From contig JAUIEM010000129.1 of assembly GCA_030428695.1 (NCBI GenBank), positions 1 to 22,968 on the forward strand: a stretch of 22,968 nucleotides of DNA. Reading direction: 5' to 3'. Below, one piece after another: positions 1-9,882 of the stretch. Below the pieces are notes generated by a model. It saw only the letters and a list, made by a program, of their open reading frames with translations. It was not told where the DNA came from and did no database searches. Source of the DNA: a bacterium (GTDB lineage Bacteria > Planctomycetota > J058 > JAJDCP01). A program made the translations under genes and the position numbers. The stretch's first letter is position 1. The number at the start of each line of letters is the position of its first letter.

Positions 1-39
1 CAGGAGTTGCGCCGAGTTCGGCAGGCGCGCCGCGGTCGC

Positions 40-2529
<2,490 letters not shown>

Positions 2530-2559
2530 CGGGGCACCAGGGAAAGAGGGTGTGCCGCG

Positions 2560-2588
2560 ATTGTAGGAGGTCCGGGCCGGCTCCACAA
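2560..2588 (-). promoter_or_regulatory. Candidate sigma-70 promoter for glgP
   Basis: On the minus strand TTGTGG (2588-2583) is followed by a 17-base spacer and TACAAT (2565-2560). The -10 box matches 5 of 6 consensus bases and the -35 box 3 of 6. The predicted start of transcription is about 24 bases before the glgP ATG at 2529. Placement and spacing are good, but sequence alone does not prove use. Confidence 0.45.
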
Positions 2589-2731
2589 CTCGACGGATCG
2601 GGCGCACGGAGTCTGGGCAGGCGTGGCGTCACCCGGTGTGCAGTGCCCAGAAGATGGGCACGCAACCTGGGGGCGGAGATCATTTGTCGGGGGGGCTTCC
2701 CTGAAGCCTACCGGGCGGACAGCCAGAACCC

Positions 2732-2749
2732 AAAATAAAATTTCATTTT
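2732..2749. promoter_or_regulatory. AT-rich near-perfect palindrome upstream of a sigma-54-like promoter
   Basis: The 18 bases AAAATAAAATTTCATTTT match their own reverse complement at 16 of 18 positions and abut the -24 element of the promoter at 2749-2764. Such an A/T island stands out in this GC-rich window. It could be an activator or IHF-type bending site, or only the usual AT-rich promoter flank; the role is inference. Confidence 0.4.
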
Positions 2750-2764
2750 GGCCCCTGTCTTGCA
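2749..2764 (+). promoter_or_regulatory. Sigma-54 (RpoN)-type -24/-12 promoter
   Basis: TGGCCC-N5-TTGCA, with GG and GC separated by exactly 10 bases as the family requires. There is one mismatch to TGGCAC-N5-TTGCW. The predicted start is near 2775, leaving a leader of about 34 bases that carries the GGGAGGAG ribosome binding site (2795-2802) before the ATG at 2809. Sigma-54 promoters need an AAA+ activator; none is adjacent. Confidence 0.6.
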
Positions 2765-2808
2765 TTCCCTTCCTTCGCCACAGCAAGAAGGGATGGGAGG
2801 AGCCACCG

Positions 2809-4290
2809 ATGGCTACGGTACTCGTATGGAATCAGTCCAAGGTCAGTCATGTGCTCAACAAGATGCGCAACGCTCTCGGTGGATACAACGACTCGATGCA
2901 CGCGCATGCAGTGACCGGGCATGCCTGCATCAACATCACCGATACCTGGGTCGAGCCGATCCAGAACCTTCACAACGCCCGCAGCGCGATCAAGGAGTTC
3001 CACGAGGCGGTCGAGAAGGAGTATCTGAATACTGCCCGCGATGCGATGCACGACTTCTACCGTGCGCTGACCGACAACAGCAAGCACTACGCCAGCTGGT
3101 GGCCCTCCGAGGATGAGACCACGGACACCAAGGTGCTGCACTGGGACAGCAACCTGGACACCTGGAAGTTCTGGAAGAAGATCCAGATGGTCAACGCGAA
3201 GAAGGCCGCCCACCACGAGAACCTCTGGCGGGATCTGCTCGAGGAGAAGTACTCCCCCGACCACGTGATCCATATCCCCTCCAACAGCGCCCAGGAGAAG
3301 GCGATGCTGGAGAAGTGGGAGGCGCTCCGCACCAAGGAGGACGCGAGCTACCGGCTGCTGTACAAGAACTGCAGCCGGATCGTCGCCCGCATCCTCGAGG
3401 CCGGCTACAAGGACGACGCGCCCAAGGGTTGGTGGAAGCGCCACTTCAAGAAGATCTTCACCCCCCTCGACGTCAAGCGCATGTCTCTCGACCTCCACGG
3501 CGCCGAGACCCTGACCTGGGTGGACTTCGTCGACCAGCTCGCGAAGGCCGGGGCGATCGGCACGAGCAGCGCGACGGAGCTCAAGGCCTACCGCCGCCGC
3601 AGCTCGGCCCGGGGCAGCACCCAGGCGCCAGCGCGCTTCGACGTGCAGAGCCGCCGGCAGGTCGGCTACCTCGGCGTGCGCCGGGTCACGAACGCCGACG
3701 AGGCGAAGAAGCAGGAGCGCAAGAACACCCCCCTGTTCATGCAGGGCTTCCTCGGCAGCAAGAAGCTCGCCTTGATCGTCGGCGAGATGCACGACCTCAA
3801 ATACGACGGGGTCGACGAGGAGCTGCTCGAGATCAAGGACCCCGAGCTGCACCCCTCGGAGGAGGTCTACATCGACGACGAAGAGGACAGCGAGAGCGTC
3901 CAGAGCGTGATGCCGTGGATGATCAACACCCAGCCGGTGCAGCAGACCGTCGTCATCGAAGATGACGAGGACGAGCTGCGCAACGACGAGGATGACGACG
4001 ATGACGAGAGCGTCTACTACGAGGACTCATCGTCGAGCGACTACCACCACCACGACGACGAGGACGAGGACACCATCTACTCGAAGTCCTCCGACCACGG
4101 CGGCGGATTGTTCGGCATCGGGGGCGGATCCAGCAACCTGAGCAGCTTCGCGCCGCCGCCGCGGAAGAGCAACCTGAGCAGCTTCGCGCCGCCGCCGCGG
4201 CAGAGCAACCTGAGCAGCTTCGCGCCGCCGCCGCGGCAGAGCAACCTGAGCAGCTTCGCGCCGCCGCCGCGGAACAACCAGTTCTTCTAG
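2809..4290 (+). CDS. Permuted NlpC/P60-like papain-fold protein with acidic tail and proline-rich repeats
   Basis: 493 residues with no signal peptide and no membrane helix. The N-terminal ~210 residues have the layout of permuted NlpC/P60 domains: a histidine motif TGHACINI (His38), an aromatic YASWWP strand (94-99), a late cysteine in YKNCSRIVARIL (Cys188), then an FTPLDVKRM segment like the TP-V helix seen in that family. This suggests a cysteine hydrolase or acyltransferase on a peptide, amide or ester; the substrate is unknown. From about residue 350 it becomes strongly acidic (runs of D/E) with YHHH and serine clusters. It ends in four repeats of SNLSSFAPPPR plus one residue, then NNQFF. 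The start is fixed by the GGGAGGAG site six bases before the ATG; the open frame extends far upstream but only as a shadow of glgP. A sigma-54-like promoter precedes it. The fold call is motif-based; the tail resembles no family I know. Confidence 0.75.
   Translation: MATVLVWNQSKVSHVLNKMRNALGGYNDSMHAHAVTGHACINITDTWVEPIQNLHNARSAIKEFHEAVEKEYLNTARDAMHDFYRALTDNSKHYASWWPSEDETTDTKVLHWDSNLDTWKFWKKIQMVNAKKAAHHENLWRDLLEEKYSPDHVIHIPSNSAQEKAMLEKWEALRTKEDASYRLLYKNCSRIVARILEAGYKDDAPKGWWKRHFKKIFTPLDVKRMSLDLHGAETLTWVDFVDQLAKAGAIGTSSATELKAYRRRSSARGSTQAPARFDVQSRRQVGYLGVRRVTNADEAKKQERKNTPLFMQGFLGSKKLALIVGEMHDLKYDGVDEELLEIKDPELHPSEEVYIDDEEDSESVQSVMPWMINTQPVQQTVVIEDDEDELRNDEDDDDDESVYYEDSSSSDYHHHDDEDEDTIYSKSSDHGGGLFGIGGGSSNLSSFAPPPRKSNLSSFAPPPRQSNLSSFAPPPRQSNLSSFAPPPRNNQFF
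4132..4275 (+). repeat. Four tandem 36-bp units encoding a 12-residue proline-rich repeat
   Basis: Units start at 4132, 4168, 4204 and 4240. The first 33 bases of each appear identical; only the last codon differs (AAG, CAG, CAG, AAC). Each encodes SNLSSFAPPPR plus K, Q, Q or N. Identity at the DNA level, including synonymous positions, points to recent expansion by slippage or unequal crossover. Confidence 0.95.
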
Positions 4291-4353
4291 AAGCGGCCCC
4301 CCTGGCCCCGCCACGCAGGTCGAGGGCTGGTTCTCGAGACCCACGCGGTCGAT

Positions 4354-4367
4354 CTGGACTGATCCAG
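4354..4367. terminator. Short hairpin between convergent genes
   Basis: CTGGA-CTGA-TCCAG forms a 5-bp stem in the 78-base gap between the convergent genes ending at 4290 and 4369. It has no T-tract on either strand, so at best it is a weak or Rho-assisted stop. Nothing else is visible in the gap. Confidence 0.2.
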
Positions 4368-4368
4368 C

Positions 4369-6405
4369 TCAGGGCCGGACCGGCACCACCTCGCGGATGT
4401 CGTCGCTCCCGAGCAGCCGCAGGCGCCGCTCCGGCAGGTCCCACACCAGCAACCGCCCCTCGGCGCCCTGCAGCACCGCGACGATGCGGTCGCCCCCCGC
4501 GGTCGGCGCCGGCGAGCGCAGGCCGCGCGCGCCGAGGCGGAAGCTCGGGAAGCGCTCGAGCACCAGGCTCTGTTTCCTCGCCGGCTGGCTGATGCGCAGG
4601 GCCGGCCAGCCGCGGGCGTCCTCCTCGGCGTTGAGCAGGGTGCTGCTGTCGGCGGTCCAGGCGAGCCCCTCGGCGGGCGGCCCGGAACAGGGGAAGGCGA
4701 CCTGCAGCGCGCGCTCGTCGGCGTCGTACAGCCGCAGGCTCGGCCCGGAGCGGCCGGCCCACCAGCGGCCGTCCGGGCTGGCGCACAGGTCGGAGAGCTC
4801 ACCGAGGGCCGGCGCGTCGAGCTCCTGCACGCCGCGCGGAGCGATCGAGATGAAGACCGTCCGGGCCTGCTCGAGGCGGCGGGCGAAGATGTGGGTGGAG
4901 TCTTCCCAGCGCGGGTAGCCGTAGCCCTCGGCGCGGTCCGGCGAAGTCAGCTCGAGCACGCCGAGGTCGGTCTGCACCCCGACCGGCAGGTCCGGCTGGA
5001 AGTGCCCGACCAGCGAGCGCTCCCCGTCCTCGCGCAGGACCGTCACCCGCACCCGCAGCCGCGCCGCGCCGGCGGGGATGTCGCGCAGCTCGAAGCGGCC
5101 GTCGCCGTCGAGGCGGGCGCTCCGGGCGGTGCCGTCGAGCTCGACGAGGCCTCCGACCAGGTCGCGCCGCAGCTGCCCGCGCCGGTCGCGCCAGCGCACG
5201 CTGCCGCGCACCCAGGCCCGCGGCCGCACCTCGGCCGGCACCGCCAGGCTGTCCCCCCGGGCCCAGCCGGGCGTCAGCTGGGCGAGGCCGCCGTCTTCGA
5301 GGTCGAGCGCGAACAGGTTCCAGTCGGCGAGGGAGACCTCGTTGTTCAGGGTCGACGCGAAGGCGAGCCGGCGGCCGCTGGGATCGACCGCGAGCTGGCG
5401 CACCGCTACCCCGGGCGGGAAGACCGCGAGAGTGTGGAGGAAGCTCCCGTCCCGGTCGAGCAGCGCCAGCGATGCCCACTCCGCCCCCTGGCGCACGACC
5501 AGCAGCCCGTCGTCGGGCAGCGCGCGGGGGAAGGCGCGGAAGCCCTCGGCGGCGGACGGGGCGGGCCAGGCGGCCGGCGCGTGGACCTCCAGCGTCAGCA
5601 GCGAGCGCTGTGTCGACTGGTCGAAGAAGCCCTCGGCGCGGCGCTCCGTCCCGTCCGGGGCGGTGCGGCGGAGGCTGGCGCTGCCGCTCTCGGTGCGCGC
5701 GCGGATCAGCCCGCTGGAGGGGTCGACGAGCGCCTCGCCGACCAGCTCGAGCGCGGTGCGCGCGAGGGTCCCGTCCGCGTAGCGCGCCTCCCAGGTCAGC
5801 GTGCCGGTGTAGGTCAGGACCGCGAGGCCGTCTTCCCGCAGCTCCTCGAAGGTGACCGTGAGCGCGCCCTGCTGCGGCCGGGCCCAGTCCTCGAGCACCG
5901 CGTGGGGCGGGGCGAGGGCGGCGACCGGGACCTCCCAGGTCGCGCCCGGGCGCACGCTCTTGCCGGGCAGCAGCCGGCTGCCCTCCCAGTCCGCCGCGAC
6001 CTCGGCCGCCAGGTCCGCTCCCTGGGCGGGCAGCAGCAGGGGAGCGCTCGCCGTGCAGGTCACGCTGTCGGCGACGGCGACCGCGAGCACCAGCCCGGGG
6101 CGCACGTCGTCGCGGAACAGGGAGCGCTCGCCGTCCCGGTCGAGGCGCTGCCCGCGCAGGCTCTCCCAGGCGACGACCAGGCGCGTCGGGCGGCCGTCCG
6201 CGAGCTCCTCCAGCCAGATGTGGCGGCGGCTCTCGAAGTCGTAGGAGGCGAGCTCCCCGGCTTCGCCGTCGAGCCAGTCGAGCACCAGGCTGGCGCGGAC
6301 CTCGTCGGTCAGGCGCTGGCCGGCCTCGTAGCGCGGGCGCAGCTCGACGCTCTGGGCGCCGAGGGCGGCGGCGAGGAACAGCAGCAGCAGGGACTTCGCA
6401 GGCAT
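4369..6405 (-). CDS. Secreted beta-propeller-like (TolB/WD40-type) protein with a carboxypeptidase-regulatory-like insert
   Basis: 678 residues. The N-terminus MPAKSLLLLFLAAALGAQS is a typical Sec signal peptide, so the protein is exported. Residues ~20-270 are a beta-rich region without a recognised family. From ~285 there are propeller-like strands (LAVDPSGRRLAFAS followed by an asparagine-rich turn, LFALDLEDGGLAQLT), typical of TolB-like blades. In the middle, VRGSVRWRD...GRFELRDIPAGAARLRV looks like a carboxypeptidase-regulatory-like Ig sandwich, and propeller-like strands resume (LSDLCASPDGRWWAGRSG, LAWTADSSTLLNAEED). It starts four bases after the stop of the sterol-enzyme gene, so the two are almost surely co-transcribed and coupled. 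No catalytic motif is visible; a binding or scaffolding role is inference. I cannot say whether it has anything to do with sterols. Confidence 0.75.
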   Translation of the reverse strand: MPAKSLLLLFLAAALGAQSVELRPRYEAGQRLTDEVRASLVLDWLDGEAGELASYDFESRRHIWLEELADGRPTRLVVAWESLRGQRLDRDGERSLFRDDVRPGLVLAVAVADSVTCTASAPLLLPAQGADLAAEVAADWEGSRLLPGKSVRPGATWEVPVAALAPPHAVLEDWARPQQGALTVTFEELREDGLAVLTYTGTLTWEARYADGTLARTALELVGEALVDPSSGLIRARTESGSASLRRTAPDGTERRAEGFFDQSTQRSLLTLEVHAPAAWPAPSAAEGFRAFPRALPDDGLLVVRQGAEWASLALLDRDGSFLHTLAVFPPGVAVRQLAVDPSGRRLAFASTLNNEVSLADWNLFALDLEDGGLAQLTPGWARGDSLAVPAEVRPRAWVRGSVRWRDRRGQLRRDLVGGLVELDGTARSARLDGDGRFELRDIPAGAARLRVRVTVLREDGERSLVGHFQPDLPVGVQTDLGVLELTSPDRAEGYGYPRWEDSTHIFARRLEQARTVFISIAPRGVQELDAPALGELSDLCASPDGRWWAGRSGPSLRLYDADERALQVAFPCSGPPAEGLAWTADSSTLLNAEEDARGWPALRISQPARKQSLVLERFPSFRLGARGLRSPAPTAGGDRIVAVLQGAEGRLLVWDLPERRLRLLGSDDIREVVPVRP

Positions 6406-6409
6406 CGGC

Positions 6410-9400
6410 TCAGTCGTCGACCGGCACGTCGAGCAGCGCGCGCTGGCTGCGCCGGCGCTCGTACAGCCCGAGGGCCCAGACCGGGAAGTAGCTCTTGTAC
6501 AGGGTGTAGTCGAGCACCGCGGTGTTGAAGAAGATGCCCGCGCCCTCCTGCTTCGGCCAGCTGCCGTCGGCCTGCTGCATCGACAGCAGGAAGCGCGCCC
6601 CCTTCTGGATCGCGTCCCACTCCGGCGAGTGCGCCTCGAGCAAGGCGAGCAGCGCCCAGGAGGTGCAGACCACCGCGCTGTCGCGGGCCTCGACGTACTC
6701 CCCGGACAGGCAGCCGCGCGCGTCCTCGCCCCAGCCGCCGTCCTCGCGCTGGCGCTCGATCAGCCAGGTGCAGGCCTTGCGGATGGCGGGGTCGGTCGGC
6801 GCGAAGCCGGCGGCGAGCAGCCCCTTGATCCCGAACAGGGTGCCGTACACCGCATTGATCGCCCAGGCCGCGGGCCAGTCGCCCTCGGGCCGCTGGCGGA
6901 CGCGGAGGAAGCTCGCCGCGCGCTCGATCGCCGGGTTGATCGTGCCGTCGAGCAGCCCGGGGTGCTTCTTGCGGAAGGCCGCGAGGGCGCCGAGGGAGGC
7001 GGCGGTGCACTCGGTGTAGGACTTCTCGGTCATCGAGTTGCCGAACATCTCGGCGGGGTTGAGCCACTCGAGGCCGACGCGGCTCTTCCGCCGCTCGTAG
7101 CTGCCGAAGCCGCCGTCGGGGTTCTGGCAGGAGAGGATGAAGCGGGCCGCGTCGATCATCCGCGCCCGCGGCGTCGCCGGATCGTCGAGCAGCGCGTGCA
7201 GTGCCTCGGCGGTGCAGTCGCTGACCGGCCAGCTGTGCCAGGCCGGGCTGAAGCCGAAGCCGCCGCGCGGGTCGACGCGGTGGTAGCGGTCGATGTCCGG
7301 CACCGACTCGCGCACCTGCTGCTCCGCGAGCCAGCTCCGCGCCGCCTGCAGGGGCGCTTCCGGCACCTCGGGCCCGGAGGCCAGGGCCTGGATCGCGAAG
7401 GCGGTGTCCCAGACGTCCGAGCGGGCGCCGGCGACGCGCAGGCCGGCGGCGTCTTCCCAGATCCACTCCTCCAGGCCCTCGAAGCACTGCTCGATGGCGG
7501 GATCCGAGGGGTCGTGCAGCCACAGGGAGATGATGTTGAGCAGCCCGTTGACCGGCGACAGGTTCCGGTACGAGGTGCTCTCGACGTCGTAGCGGATCTG
7601 CTCGAGCAGCCCCTCGAGGAGCTGCGCCCGGGTGCCCTTGCGGTGCAGCTTCTCGACCACCTGGCAGGCCGCGTAGCTCAGCTTGAGCAGGGCGCTCGGC
7701 GGCGCGTAGACTTCCTCCTCACGCAGCTCGGAGGCGGCGCGCCGGAAGTCGACCGCGTCGTAGCCCGCGGGGAAGAGCTCGCTCCGCAGCGCCCCGGTCA
7801 GGGCATCGGCGGGCCGGGCGGGCTTGTGGCCCCAGATGTAGGCCATCGCGCTGTAGATCAGGCGGGTGTGGCAGTAGAAGCGCGACGGATGCAGCGGGAA
7901 CCAGCGCGGCAGCAGCCAGACCTCGGGCAAGAGCGGGTTGACGCCGCGCCACTCGAACAGGCCGAGCATCGCGAGCCAGAACTTGCCCCAGGTCGGCACC
8001 GAGCGGGCGCCGCCCTGGGCCGCGATCCACTGGCCGGCCCGGCGCAGGAGCGGCCCGTCGGCGGGCTCGCCGAGGAAGCGCGCGGCGCTGTAGACCAGCA
8101 CGGTCGTGAACAGGTAGGGCTCCGAGGTCTCGTGGATGCCCCAGGCCCCGCTCCCGAGCTGGCTGCTGCGGAAGCCGCGCAACAGGCTCTCGCGCCGGTC
8201 GTCGGAGAGGGGCCGGCCGAGCAGCTCGTGGGTCAGGGCGTACTGGGCCGCGAGCATCGGGCACCAGACCACCTCGCCGTTCCAGGAGCCGTCCTCGTGC
8301 TGCTGGCGCACCAGCGCCTCGGCCCCGCGCTTCCAGGCGTCGGCGGCCTCGGGGGCCTGCTGCCGGCTCGGCCGACGGCCGCGGGAGCTCTTCGGCGAGC
8401 TCGGCCGGCGGCGGCGATGGAACTGGAAGCTGTCCCACAGCTCCCCGAACTTCCAGGGGCCCTGGGGCAGCGCGGGGATCACCTCCGGCAGCGCCTGCGA
8501 GGCGAGCCAGCCCAGGCGCTGGCCGAGGTGGCCGAGCACCCGCACGCCGTGCCGCCACTCGCGGCTGGCGACACCCTGGCCGACGATCTGCCGGGCAGCG
8601 CGGGCGAGCACCTTGCCGAAGGCCATGCTGAAGCTGGTCGGGTCGGCATCCCCGCTGGACAGGAGCCGCATCGTCCGCTGGCGCTCGTCGTCGGAGCCGC
8701 GCCACAGGGCGTAGACCGACTGGCGCACGGCGACGGTCTCGTCGTCGTAGAAGCTCAGCACCTCGTACAGGGCGTTGGCGAGCAGCTCGGGGACGCGCCC
8801 CTGGGCGAGGCGCTCGCGCTGGTAGTCCGCGACGTTGTCGTTGCGCGCGAGGCACTCGCCGTCGAGGAAGCCGAGGGTCATGCCGACCGCGGTCAGCGGG
8901 TGGTAGTGGCCGACCGCGTCGCCGACCAGGGCGAGCGGATCCCTGCCGAAGTGGCGGCGCGGCGTGACCTGGTTGGCGGCCCAGGCGATCGGCCGCTCGC
9001 TGAGGGCCTTGTGGAAGGCGGGCCGCAGGGCCTCGGGCAGGACCGGGCTGTAGGCGTCCCACAGGTACGAGGCGCGCTGGCGCACCTTGAGGTGGTAGAC
9101 CGGCACGTCGAGGCAGACCCGCGCGCGGCGCTCGTCGATGCGGTAGACCAGGGCCGGGCCGGGGCCGCCGAGCAGCACGTGGCCGAAGCCCTCGAAGGGC
9201 AGCTCGACGTCCTCGAGGTGGACGCCGGCCATGTAGCTGAGCAGCTGCCGGTCGGTCTCGAGGCCGAGCTTCTTGCGGGTGACCGAGGAGCGTCCGTCCG
9301 CGCCGACGATGCGCCCGCTGAGGATCCGCTCGGTGCCCGGGCGGCCGGGGATCTCGACGCCGAGCGCCTGGTCTTCGAGGAAGGTGACCCGCGCCGAGGG

Positions 9401-9787
9401 CACGAAGGTCACGCGCTCGCGCGCCTTCGCCGAGTCCCACAGGGCGGTGACGATCGAGGCGTGCTCGGCGGAGAAGCCGCGCTGGGCGTCCGGGTAGTCG
9501 AGCACGATCGGGTAGCTGCCGTCGTCGGGGAAGACGACGAAGCCGCGGCCCTGCGGGATGTCCGCGGTCGTCGCGGGGCGCTCGACGCCGAGCCGGTCGA
9601 GCACGTCGACCCCCGGCGGGTGCAGCCACTCCCCCGCGAAGCGCGTCGGTACGGCGCTGCGCGCTTCGAGCAGGAGCACGTTCGCCCCCTGCTCGGCGTG
9701 GGCGATGGCGGTCACGCAGCCGACCGGGCCGCCGCCGATCACGGTGACGTCGTGGCTGCGGGAGAGCTGCTCGCGCGTGGTTCCCAT
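6410..9787 (-). CDS. Squalene epoxidase-oxidosqualene cyclase fusion protein
   Basis: A single uninterrupted 1125-residue frame. Residues 1-~455 are an FAD monooxygenase of squalene-epoxidase type: dinucleotide fold GGGPVG at 18-23, FAGEWLHPPGVDVLDRLG (compare VGELLQPGG in squalene epoxidases), VGADGRSSVTRKKLG, GDAVGHYHPLTAVGMTLGF (GD at 289-290) and LANALYEVLSF. A basic, low-complexity linker (~458-482) leads into an oxidosqualene cyclase: PTWGKFWLAMLG, WLLPRWFPLHPSRFYCHTR (His640), WDTAFAIQAL, the acid motif WPVSDCTAEAL (Asp857), SYTECTAASL, YGTLFGIKG, YTLYKSYFPVWALGLYERR, and several QxxDGxW motifs. Squalene-hopene cyclases instead carry DxDDTA. Each half is full length. The start is the ATG six bases after GAGGA. 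Together the halves would convert squalene to 2,3-oxidosqualene and then to a cyclised sterol or triterpene, probably at the membrane. The downstream gene follows after four bases. Fusion is seen directly; activity is inferred. Confidence 0.93.
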   Translation of the reverse strand: MGTTREQLSRSHDVTVIGGGPVGCVTAIAHAEQGANVLLLEARSAVPTRFAGEWLHPPGVDVLDRLGVERPATTADIPQGRGFVVFPDDGSYPIVLDYPDAQRGFSAEHASIVTALWDSAKARERVTFVPSARVTFLEDQALGVEIPGRPGTERILSGRIVGADGRSSVTRKKLGLETDRQLLSYMAGVHLEDVELPFEGFGHVLLGGPGPALVYRIDERRARVCLDVPVYHLKVRQRASYLWDAYSPVLPEALRPAFHKALSERPIAWAANQVTPRRHFGRDPLALVGDAVGHYHPLTAVGMTLGFLDGECLARNDNVADYQRERLAQGRVPELLANALYEVLSFYDDETVAVRQSVYALWRGSDDERQRTMRLLSSGDADPTSFSMAFGKVLARAARQIVGQGVASREWRHGVRVLGHLGQRLGWLASQALPEVIPALPQGPWKFGELWDSFQFHRRRRPSSPKSSRGRRPSRQQAPEAADAWKRGAEALVRQQHEDGSWNGEVVWCPMLAAQYALTHELLGRPLSDDRRESLLRGFRSSQLGSGAWGIHETSEPYLFTTVLVYSAARFLGEPADGPLLRRAGQWIAAQGGARSVPTWGKFWLAMLGLFEWRGVNPLLPEVWLLPRWFPLHPSRFYCHTRLIYSAMAYIWGHKPARPADALTGALRSELFPAGYDAVDFRRAASELREEEVYAPPSALLKLSYAACQVVEKLHRKGTRAQLLEGLLEQIRYDVESTSYRNLSPVNGLLNIISLWLHDPSDPAIEQCFEGLEEWIWEDAAGLRVAGARSDVWDTAFAIQALASGPEVPEAPLQAARSWLAEQQVRESVPDIDRYHRVDPRGGFGFSPAWHSWPVSDCTAEALHALLDDPATPRARMIDAARFILSCQNPDGGFGSYERRKSRVGLEWLNPAEMFGNSMTEKSYTECTAASLGALAAFRKKHPGLLDGTINPAIERAASFLRVRQRPEGDWPAAWAINAVYGTLFGIKGLLAAGFAPTDPAIRKACTWLIERQREDGGWGEDARGCLSGEYVEARDSAVVCTSWALLALLEAHSPEWDAIQKGARFLLSMQQADGSWPKQEGAGIFFNTAVLDYTLYKSYFPVWALGLYERRRSQRALLDVPVDD

Positions 9788-9882
9788 GATGTGTCCTCGA
9801 TATGCCCCGGCCGTGGTTCCAGACGTCCCAAACCTACCATCGACGATGCGCGGGGGCGACCTTTGTCCTTGCGGGGGCATCC

